In this document: positions 12,001-24,000 of the stretch, in pieces
Layout: each line of letters starts with the position of its first letter
Numbering within the stretch: position 1 is the first letter of the stretch
Assembly (NCBI RefSeq): GCF_032854445.1
Contig: NC_088304.1
Span: 34,028,810-34,092,809, forward strand
Length of the DNA stretch: 64,000 nt
Direction of reading: 5' to 3'
From: Liolophura sinensis
Lineage: Eukaryota > Mollusca > Polyplacophora > Chitonida > Chitonidae
Translations under genes and position numbers: made by a program
Notes under the pieces: model-generated
The model's database searches: none
The model's input: the letters and a program-made list of their open reading frames with translations, nothing else
Told to the model about the DNA's origin: nothing

Positions 12001-15000
12001 AGCTCTTCAAAGACATCCCAGAACTACAGGTTTATATGTACTCATTAGCATTTTCAGCCCCTTAGTAGCCTGACTCGAGTAATTAAGTCATGTAGGGAAA
12101 TACACATCATTTACGCACTTCAGATATTGTGTGCAACAGTTCTTCTAGGTCAGCGAACCACTGCTCTGTTGATTTACCGTAATTTAACGGGCTACATTTA
12201 AGAGTGACATCTGTAGACAAGAGGCGCTATTTCACTGTTTACGTTTAAACATTTGCCAACTAGGGGCCTCCGTGGCTCAGTCGGTTAGCGCACTAGCGCA
12301 GCGTAATGACCCAGGAGCCTCTCACCAATGCGGTCGCTGTGAGTTCAAGTCCAGCTCATGCTGGCTTCCTCTCCGGCCGTATGTGGGAAGGTCTTGCAGC
12401 AACCTGCGGATGGTCGTGGGTTTCCCCCGGGCTGTGCCCGGTTTCCACCCACCATGATGCTGGCCGCCGTCGTATAAGTGAAATATTCTTGAGTACGGCG
12501 TAAAACATCAATCAAATAAATAAATAAATTTGCCAACTATCACACTGTCTTCGCTGCTCCGCTTTGTACTCTCTATGTTGTAAGTCTGTTATATCCCACA
12601 CAATGAAAGGAGAGACCCTGATTCAACCCCAGTTTGTGTCATGATTTAAAATTTGACAATTTTCTCTGACATGTTGTTAAGCATAGAAGCATAGATATTT
12701 TGAATAGCACTGGTTGACATCATGTCTGGTGTCTTCCTGTGTCATCAGGGCTAGAGGTTTTATATTCATCGTGTTGATTTTTATCGCTGCGTTGGATATA
12801 TGCGCAGTTGCGATAAAAGCGCAACTGAGGTACATATTTTGATTATCGACAACTTTTAAACAAGCATGTTACACATTTTTGATCTATGCGTCGAATCAAT
12901 CTGAATGTGAATATCATTCTTCCGACTAGAACATTCCTTGCGTCTTTCCATTATGGTTCAAGGCAACAAAGCCTTCTTCATTTCCACTACATACAAGAGT
13001 TATCAATCATGGGATGTTTCGTTGTTCATCGAATTGCTTGAGTTTCTCATTAATAGCATCTATGTGAAATTCGGGGAAACCGTATACCATCAGTGTACAG
13101 GTATTTGAATGGGTACCAGTTGTGACTCCCTTTTGAGTGACCTTTACCTGTTCTCATAGGACTGTATGCAGAAACCAGTAAGGAGTAATCCTCACCAGAC
13201 CCGATCTTTCTCATTCACTAAACGGTATACTGATGATATGCTAGCTTCAAACAATCCATATATAGCAAAGGCTGTAAAAGATACTTAACCATCTTCGCTG
13301 AATTAAAAGGAAACCACAGACTCTCTGATGTTACATCTTATCTGGACCTATATTTGTTCAAAGACGGTTTCCTCTCTTGCAGACTGCACAAAAGGGATAG
13401 TTTCAAGTTTGACATAGTAAATTATCCTTACTTGAAGAGTGATGTACCGAAGGGCGTGTTCATATTTCGCCCTGTACCATTTGTTAGATCCTGCCTGTTG
13501 AACGACGATTTCAAGCAACGTCACAAGTTATTGCTGCAAAAACTAGTGTGTCAAAGTTATTTCGTCAAACGCCTTCACTCCAAGTTCCTTAATTTTTACA
13601 GTGAGTACAATTCTCTTCTAAGTAAATATGGAGAGAGCGTCCAGAATCTCTGGCAATGTGCTTCACGATTGTGTCTTATTCTGCTTAACCCGGGGTTAGA
13701 GGCGGTGTATTCATCATGTTGAATTGGATCGCTTCTGAGTATATATGAAAACTTGCAATCAAAGCGTAACTGAGATACATATTTTATTTTCGACAACTTA
13801 TATTCTAGCATGGTACACCGTTTAAATAATGGTTTCACTCCGTCGCCTAGAACATGCCTTGCGTCTTTACTACATCATTGAAACTTGTTGACTGCTTTTT
13901 TTGTATGATTCAGTCCTATTTTCACACTTTATATACTTCCATAGTTTTTAGGTGGTTTGTGTTATACGTCGTTTTGGGAACTGGCCTTGCGATTATTGAC
14001 CTGGAACGCTCTTATTGGTTGACGGCTGTTATACAAATGTCTGTTTCGACGCAAAGATTGATCCAAATTATAAATATGAATAAATAATCTTAAATCACAA
14101 CTATATCATAAGTAATTTTAGACAGATTTGCTGTATTCAGACATCGTTGTAATGTGAGCGATATGAAAATGAAAGCAATGTTGAGCTCCAAGCAAACAAT
14201 ACCAAACACTAAATAAACAAATGATGTATATCCTGAACTATTTGTCATAAATCAAGCATATATTCATTCATTCTCGTTCATGGAATTGTTATGGAGGAAT
14301 TATGATCTACCAACGTTTAATTTTCTTCTTCGCCAAATTATCTCTCGCCAAATGTCGGCCTGATGTTCCCCTATGACGTTTAAAGCATTAAACATGCTTG
14401 ACTTTTTAAAGATAAATGCCTTGATGTTGATTGAATCTAGATGTAAATGAAACATTTTCTTCCACAATTGTTGTCTTCTTGAGTATGATCATTAAGCAAC
14501 GTCCAAATTATGAAATAAATAAATCACTGTATTCGGTAAGTCTGTTTTGTGTGTATTAGGCATAGAGAGTAAAACCAGAGCAGCCTAATACTATTCAAGT
14601 GAAATACGATCTCTTCTTAATTTACCTCAGTCAGGGTTTTATTCTAACTGTTCACGTAAATGTATAAATAGTACCAGTCTAAAATTTACGTGCCTTATGT
14701 ACATTCATCATAAACATGACCATTTTGCTGTGTTAAATTTTGTCACGATGAAAACCGCATTGGATTTGTATTAGAACAAAACCGTTATTACGGCTTTAGT
14801 CTGACTGAACGTTTGGCACACATTTAAACAACAGGCCAATTGATCCCCAGACAGATTGTTTTCTTTGAGCGCATAGAACAATAGTTAAGCTAATGTTTTA
14901 TCCGTGAAAGTCAAACTCTTTGTTCCGAAACATTTATTCTGAAGCACTCTTCTTCAGTTTCTTGTTCTGATTTTTTATGAGAACATACACCTCAGGCAAG

Positions 15001-18000
15001 TCGTTTTCATGAGAAATGAGATTAATTTACTGACGAAAAACGTTTTCTGTTGAAATTTTACAAGAGTGTGTGTCGTATGATAACGATCCACGTGGAATGT
15101 TAGCTGTAATGACCAAACATTCCACAAGATGCACATGTGTCAAACACTTACACAAGAGTTGTGAATACTTACGCAAGAGTCGTGCACACTTAACGCAAGA
15201 GTTGTGCACACTTAACGCAAGAGTTGTACACACTTAACACAAGAGTTGTGCACACTTAACGCAAGAGTTGTGCACACTTAACGCAAGAGTTGTGAACACT
15301 TAACGCAAGAGTTGTGCACACTTAACGCAAGAGTTGTGAACACTTAACGCAAGAGTTGTGAACACTTAACGCAAGAGTTGTGGAGTAAAAACGCATTTGT
15401 TGTAAACAGGATTGATCGATCATTCCTCACTAATCCTTCTTTAGCATTTGCCAGTGTGAACCAATCATTTCTCAGTACTGACCAATCAGTCTTCAGTATT
15501 TACCAGTCATTCTTCAGAATTGCCTCACCAATTCTCGTCATTCATTGATCATATCTCTACAATCATTATTTAGCCTTCTGCGATCATTCTTCAGTATTGA
15601 CCAGTCATTAGCACTGGTTAATATTTTGGGGCATTTTTCCAATTATTCGTAAATATTTACCATCCATTTTCAATTCTGACCAAGATTCATACTGATTCAT
15701 CGATCAGTATTACCAGCCTATATAGAATATAAAGCACTACAGCACGGAGAGTAAGACCACTAGGAGTAAAAGCAAATGGTCACATGTAACCAATCATCAT
15801 TCACCAAGCCCTAATTACCCAACCAGCAATCAAAAGTTAATGGACGTGCACGAGCAACAGTAACAAGAATTGATATTCACAACTTGCACAAAAAGCTGAT
15901 TTGAATTCACGGATTGCCATTGTCAACGTGTGTGTGTATTGGTGCGGTATAAAAGATTACACCATAGACAGCGCAATCAGAGCATGTGGTGACACGTGTG
16001 TAATAAACTGACGGCCAAAAGAATTGCGCATATTCGTATTGCGACAAGCGCCATATACGCCCACACGAATTTGTTTTGAGACAACGAAGAATGTTGAAAT
16101 ATCACGTTACCCATGTATGGCCGCAACTGCACATGTAATAAGTGTATAAACCTGGACTTGCACACTGACAAAAGACACCAAAGTAATGCCTCGATTGACT
16201 CCAGATCAACGAGAGGGCCCTGGATGTGGTACCCATGCCCACATTGCAAGGACCTTCGGCTGCTCTCGTGTAACTGTGTCAAACTTGATGCAACGTTACA
16301 GACAGACAGGGCAGACATCGGACAGAGCAAGAACAGGCAGGCCTAGGGTAACTACGCGCAGAGAAGACTGGTACCTGCGCACTTTAAAATGATTAAAGGG
16401 CTGCTTTGTCCGTTCTTACTCAAGACTTGCAATGTCAAAAGTCATTGGTCTTCAATATAATAAACTTCATGATTTTTTGCTTTTTGCTTTGCAAAATAAA
16501 TTGATTTGAGCTCTTTGTAAAGTTTCTATTGGCCGTCAGTTTAGTTGGCAATTGGTCACACGTAACCGGTGAAATGCAACCTCTTGTCAATTTGCCTCAG
16601 TAAGTGTTTTATTCCAGTTGTTCATTTAAATGCTTGAATAGTAGCCGCACCCGTATTACCATGATTTATGCAGAACTAAGGAAAAAGCTACATGTAGGTA
16701 AGTGATGTTTAAATACAATTTATTAGTCCTCAGTGATCTATAATGGCAACCAAAGCACTGTGTTGTCATCTTTTATAGACTGGTAAAGAGTACTATGACC
16801 ATTACATTTACTGAGAGAAACGTCTGGGTCAACCAACTCAAAAATGAGAGTTTGTGCTGATGTAATCAAGAGCTCATCACAGACGTTCTTCTACCAGTCA
16901 ACGGTCATGTATAGACAGTCTAGTTTAGTTTGTGTAATCATTACGACATTTTGCAATATTTTGAGTAATGCCGTTTGGCTGTGAGAGTCGATGGTTGATG
17001 TACTTTGGGTGAAAAGCTCACCGGCAGGTTAAATCCGAGCAAATGACTTTCAACTTGTTGACGTGATGCATACAAGCCATAGTGCTAACAAGTGCCTTCA
17101 GCGCTGGTGATGACATTACATCATTTTGAATTATTCTAGATCAGTAACGTCTAATAAATTGCAGTTGACGTCACCGCATTTTTTTTGCCTGAATTGTGGA
17201 GAAAAGGGTGCTAGGGGTGGGTTATTTGCTGCTGTTTAAGTTGCTGTCATAACTGAGGTAATTACCCTTCACCGGTTACGTGTGACCCACTTGCCACTCA
17301 TCACATCATCTGTGTCTGTGTTAGTCACTAAGTTAAAAGTCTGTTATAATATTATAGTAAGGTTTTATGGTATGGTGTTCCTGACTCCAACAATGAGGAA
17401 TCGGGTCCAAGCTGAACTGACCATTCTTAATTCTCTTCGGCAATTCTTGGGTAGTTTGCCACAATACTTCACCATCATGAAGGCAGGAATGGACAATAGG
17501 CCACATAGCTCATATAATTAAAGACGCATAGAGAATAAGATCAGAAGACAGTGTGATGGCTGGCAAATGCTCACACGTAACAGGTTAAATACGGCCTCAT
17601 GTCAATATACTTCAGTCAAGATTTTATTCTAACTATTCATGTAAATGCATAGATAGTAGCAATTACCGTCCCCAACCCCTTCCCACCCTAGCAACATGCC
17701 TTAAGCAGAATTAGGTAAAAAAAGCCGTGATGTTAATTGTATTTTATTAGATGTCACATGCCCGAATCTCTTAACGCGTTAAATTTTCACCAAAAGGTAC
17801 ATCTTAAATCCGTACGGATGTATTCAGATTATTTCAGGTCATTTATATGTCTGATTCTTCCTCCTCAGTTACTACAGTCATCCCCTGTAACATGATTGAC
17901 ATCATGATGGGCCGGTTCTTTCACCCTCACCCCACCGTCTGCACCAAATACCTCCAGTGTTCCCAGCATCGTGGGGGTGGTGGTACCCCAAACCCAGGGA

Positions 18001-21000
18001 TTGCGCTCCGGGGCTTTTTTGGGACGTCCGGACTACCTCATGCATCGTTCCCAAATCCATGAACAACCCATGTGCCAATGGTAAGATTATAGAATATAAA
18101 ATACAACAAATACTGTTGCAGAAGGAAGATTTGGACAAGTTGTCGCTATATTTTCACTGTGGTATTCTGTCGTGCGTTTTTCAAACTTAGTTTTGGTTAA
18201 TGTTGGTTCCTGGCTCAGCAATATAACGCGTTGCTTTCGCTACAACCGACAAGCGTTTGAATCGTAAGGTCGTGAGTTCGAATCCAGTCCTCGCTCGTTT
18301 GGTTACGGATTTACACCAATAGGTTTGTCAGATATAAAGCGTAGGGCGGATATTTTTACCAGGTTCTGTTAGATTTCCTTTACCCATAAAGATGATCATT
18401 GTTACATAAGTCTATGTTTTTAATTATAGCATAAGATCTGAATTAAATAAATAGGCCCTATGCTTTGGCCGAATTCAAGTAGCGTACACCGGGAACCACC
18501 ACGCTCTTGTGAACGGACAAGAATGCAATAAATTCTTTGGGACTCAGTATGGTTTTCTCATCTCTTGCTGCCCAGTAAAAGCAACAGTGTGACACAGGAA
18601 CACAAACACAACAAATGTAACATACACGTACACGTTGATCTCGCTTTGTATGTGAAATTTATTTGGTACGTGTATACTTGCGCCGAGTACTTTTGTTTCC
18701 TCTACCCATATAAGGGACTACTTCATATGGAAGTGAAACATTCTTGAGCGCTTCATATAATTCAATTTATACACAAACCAACGCAAGAATACTCCAATGT
18801 CTTACGCTTGTTATCAGCTATGCTTGGCTTATCTTGCGCCAGATTACAATCCTGTCTGAGATAAAAAGACAATAGGCCGTATTTCACCAATTACCATTTG
18901 TCAGTTATCACACTGTCGTTGCTGTTCTGGTTTTACTCTCTATGCTGTGCGTCTATCACACTGTCGACTGTGTTCTGGTTTTAATCTCTATGCTGTACGT
19001 CTATCACACTGTCGTCGCTTGTTCTGGTTTTACTCTCTATGCTTTACGTCCATCACATTGTCGTCGCTGTTCTGGATTTACTCTCCATGCGGTACGTCTA
19101 TCACACTGTCGACGCTGTTCTGCTTTTACTCTGTATGCGGTACGTCTGTCACCCTGCCGTCGCTGCTTTGGTTTCCCTATCACACTAACGTCGCTGCTCT
19201 GGTTTTCCTCTCTATGCTGTACGCCTATCTCACTGTCGTTGCTGTTCTGGTTTTACTCTCTATGCTGTGCGTCTATCACACTATCGTTGCTGCTCTGGTT
19301 TCACTGTCTATGCTGTACGTCGATCACACTGTCGTCGCTGTTCTGGTTTTGCTCTCTATGCTCTGCGTCTATCACATTGTCGTCGCTGTTCTGGTGTTAC
19401 CCGTTATGCTGTACGTCTATCACACTGTCGTCGCTGTTCTGGTTTTACTCTCTATGCTGTACGTCTATCTCACTGTCGTCGCCGTTCTGGTTTTACTCTC
19501 TCTGCTGTGCTTCTATCACACTGTCGTCGCTGCTCTGGCTTTACTCTCTACTTTACGTCTACCACACTGTCGTCGCTGTTCTGGTTTTACTTTCTATGCT
19601 GTACGCCTGTCACATTGTCGTCGCTGTTCTGGTTTTACTCTCTATGCTTTACATCTATTACACTGTCGTAGCTGTTCTGGTTTACTCTCTATGCTGTGGG
19701 TCTATTACACCGCCGTCGCTATTCTGGTTTTAATCTCTATGCTGTAGGACTGTACTGTCGTCGCTGTTCTGGTTTTACTCTCTGTGCTATGCGTCTATTA
19801 CACTGTCATCGCTGTTCTAGTGTTACTCTCTATGTTGTGCTTCTATCACACTGTCGTCGCTATTCTGGCCTTAGTCTCTATGTGGTACGTCTATCACACT
19901 GTCGTCGCTGTTCTAGTGTTGCTCTCTATGCTGTGCTTCTATCACACTGTCGTCGCTGTTCTGGTCTTAGTCTCTATGCGGTACGTCTATCACACTGTCG
20001 TCGCTGTTCTGGTTTTGCTCTCTATGCTGTGCTCCTATCACACTGTCGTCGCCGTTCTTGTATTTACTCTCTATGCTGTACGTCTATCACGCTGTTGTCG
20101 CTGCTCTGGATTTACTCTGTATGCTGTACGTCTATCTCATTGTCGACGCTGTCCTGGTATCACACTCTTGTTGCGGTTGTGGTTTTACTCTGTATGCTGT
20201 ACGTCTGTCACACTGTCGTCGCTGTTCTGATTTTATTTTCTATGTTGTACGTCTTTAATTCTGTTATTGTTTGTCTGCAGATCCTTGTTTGGCTGGAATG
20301 GATTTTTACGAGGCTGAGAACCATTGTAGGAGCTACTTTAAGTGCAATGGATTGACCACAGATGAAATGTTGTGTTGTCAGATAGGTGATAGGTATGATC
20401 CCGTCAGCAAAACATGTGTACTGGACATCTCCAGGGAATGTGTGAACGACGTATGCACGGACGGACCAGCCTTGGTGCCATACCGTAAGTCAGCTTCGGT
20501 TAATATTTATTTATTCGTTTATTTGATTGGTGTTTTACTCAACACTCAGGAAAGTTTCACTTGTACGACGGCTGTAATGCAGCCTTATGGTGCGAAGAAA
20601 CCGGATGGACCGGTGATCCGCAGGTTGCTGACAGGCCTTTCCGAATAGGCAATAGCTCGAAAGTCAGAACGCCTGAACCGATTAGCACAATGTTTTTTTT
20701 TTTAAAAGACGCATGCAGCTTTTCAACAAACCGTATGCCGTTTTAGCGAAGCGTGTGTCGCTTTTCAGCAGACGGATTTGCCGTTCTTCAGCAAAACTTA
20801 TGTCTTTTATCCGCGAAGCACATGGAAAGATCGGCCAGGCAGGCAGTTTTGTCACCATAATTGTGTATATGGCCGTTTGAGGCGGTCTCACTCTTGGGTG
20901 TTCCCTTGAATGGGGTTATAAGCACACCCTGAGTCCACGGTTTTCACATGGTGTGAACTTGGATACTAGAAGCTCTGCTACTAACCATCGATCATGCGTG

Positions 21001-24000
21001 TAGGTAAATCATACATATACCTCTCTTGGTGTTTTACAAACTTCCCAAATATGTCACATCAGTTAAATATTCTTCGGCACGAATCCAATGGAATAAGGGA
21101 ATGGTGCTTTTGTTCCTTTCCTGCATTAGGATGTTTGTGCTATAGTTTTAGAAATATAGTTTAATAAGTTTACATATTTGTCAGACAGATTCTTCATCGT
21201 CATTTTAAAAATCTGGACCCCCATTTTTCTGTTTTCACGTGTATATTATACTCATAAAACATCTGGCTTCTTATTTGGGCTGTTATCTTATCACTAACAC
21301 TGATCTACTGATCATATTTCATATGACATGTTTACTTTTTCTCGTCATGTACATCCAGGTTAAGAAATACATGTCGTCCTGGTGCTTGGTACAAACCCAG
21401 AAAATCTTTCTCATGTTTATTAAATTTTTTGAACAAGTCAACGATCATGATTCCCCGCGCCGCCATCGCAGATCCTGTAATGTGTCGCCTCACCACCCCC
21501 CCTCCCCATTCCCACCCCCCACCCATATCCCCAACGATTGCGATCCTTATTCCCTAGTCACCTGTCACAGATGATAAATCATGCTGGCTAGACCTATATG
21601 ATCAAGGTCATATCCCTGCCGCACACTTTTAATATTCCTTTTCTCTCTCTATTTGAATCCTGAAATATGCGAACGGTAATATGCTGTGTGCCCGCTGAGC
21701 ATTACCGACACGTAACTATCGTGGCAAGGACCTTGTACAAGTCGCCAGGAGTTACTTCCGTGTAACTACCATACCAAATGAAGCTTTTAATAAGCGGATA
21801 TGAATGTCAGGAGCCCCCACTTACCCTCATTTTAAACCAGCCTCCACTTACACCCATTTCAAATCATTCTCCACTTACCCCTATTTCAAACCAGCCTCAA
21901 CTTACACCAATTTCAAATCAGTCTCCACTTACCCCCATTTCAAAACAGCCTCCACTTACCTCATTTCAATCCAGCCTTCATTTAAACTCCACTTCAAACC
22001 AGCATCTACTTAACCTTCATTTCAAACTAACATCCATTTAAACTTCACTTCAAACCAGCCTCTACTTAACCTTCATTTCAAACTAACCTCCATTTAAACT
22101 TCACTTCAAACCAGCCTCCACTTAACCCCATTTCAAACTGGCCTCCACTTAACCCCCATTTCAGACCAGCCTCCACTTAACCCCCATTTCAAACTAACCT
22201 CCATTTAATCCCCATATCAAACCATCCTCCACTTTATCCTCATATCAAACCAGCCTCCACTTAATCCCAATATCAAACCGGCTTCCACTTGATCCCCATA
22301 TCAAACCAGCTTCCACTTGATCCCCATATCAAACCAGCTTCCACTTGATCCCCATATCAAACCAGCCTGTACCTATACTGGCTCAGTGTAGGCAAAGCGT
22401 CAGGCGCAGACGTCAGTAACCTTTCCTTAGGGTGAGTGAATGGTAGATGGATCTAGTTTTTCTTTCATGTACTTCTTGTGTTCATCCATGGCGGTAATCT
22501 TAATATGCCGACTGCATACTAATCGCCCAGCTACGGCATCTATAATAATTAACCGCCAGGCCCCAGTATGTTGCCAAGATTAAGCCAGACTGTTATTAGT
22601 GATGAGATTGTCGCTGCAGTAGAGGTTTGTGTTGAAGAAAACGTTCAGCGCATTGCATGAGGAAGTTTTCCTAGAATCTGGTCGTTCAGGTCACACTGAT
22701 TAGCATATCGCCTGATCTTTAATATCATGAAAACAACCTTTTAATGTTTTTGTATTTTAAATTTGATGACAACACATAATTTTGAGCAATTTTAGTTCAG
22801 TGATAAATTGCAGTGAACGTCATTTTTTACCTAATTCTGCCTAAGCCATGGTGCTAGGTGACGTGTAAATTTGTTACTTCTATGCACTTATAGGAAGAGT
22901 TAGAACCCTAACTGAGGTAAATTGACAAGAGTAACCTTCAAATATTCAGTTGTGCTTTTATATTTTTAATTATCTACACATATCAAAACGGTCAGGTCGT
23001 GAGGTGAAAATATTGAGATCACGGATGGCGAGATGAATTGAACCCCTGTACTTCTTTTGTGTGAAACAGAAGACTATAGCATGGAGAGGAAAACGAGGGC
23101 AGCTACAACATTGTGATAGTTGTTATATGGTTACACGAAATTTGCAAAATTTGGCGTCTTGTCAGTTTAACCTAACTATAAGGTTTTTATTCTTTATGTA
23201 CTTGTAAATGCTTAAATAGTATAGTAACTTACAGACAATGTAGTGTGTCCCCCATCCAAGACTACTCACGATGCTGTGTTGTCAGAACATTTAACAAACA
23301 ATCTCATGAGACAGTGTAAATGCGTAAGGCCTCAAATAGCTGACAAGACGACACTTAAATGATATTAGCCCTGTGTGTATATTCTTCTGGCCACTTTGCT
23401 GACCTGGGACAGACGATGTACAAGTTCGAGCCAAGGTGGTTCGGCTCACTGAAGAATAAAAGCATGTCGAAGTGCATGATCTTATCCCATAATGCCTCGG
23501 GCATGGCGATTTTTCTTTCCGCAGAAACGCTTAGACCCTCAAGGTGTTAACTGAGCTTTCATTCAGTTTTATCTGTTAATTGAATTCTGTGCTACACGAT
23601 AGGCCCTTTCAGTTTTTTATCCGCAAACTTTCTAGGTGTGAAAAATATGAATATGAGTAAGGATTATAAAAGGCTACACAGACTGTACAGTTCGGTTTAA
23701 AAACCTACCTGCATGCAGTGAATGGTGATGAATATTAAACAATTAAGTCTTACTGGTTAATAACGAAACAAAGTCTTGGCCCGGCGGTCTAGATGATTGA
23801 CATAGTTTGTTACTGATTGGAGGAGATTCATGAACTGTTTCTTGAGCTATAAAATGAGTATAATTATCTTGTAAGTAAACATGGGCAGAGTGTCCAGAAT
23901 CTGTGGTACTCTGCTTCATAATGGTGCTCGATTCGGTTTAAACCAGGGATAGAGGCTGTATATTTATCGTGTTGAAATAGATCGCCACGATGGATATATG

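Noticed and set aside
12264-12360. Genuine tRNA gene
   Set aside because: The A- and B-boxes are present, but the anticodon and acceptor arms do not pair, and the sequence continues into a SINE body; the same holds for heads at 31080, 34981, 58540 and 58880.
18942-20355. Overlapping plus-strand open frames of 263, 266, 219, 148 and 134 residues
   Set aside because: They are the 48-bp tandem repeat read in three frames; a period divisible by three keeps them open. The real coding exon (20281-20484) only begins at the end.
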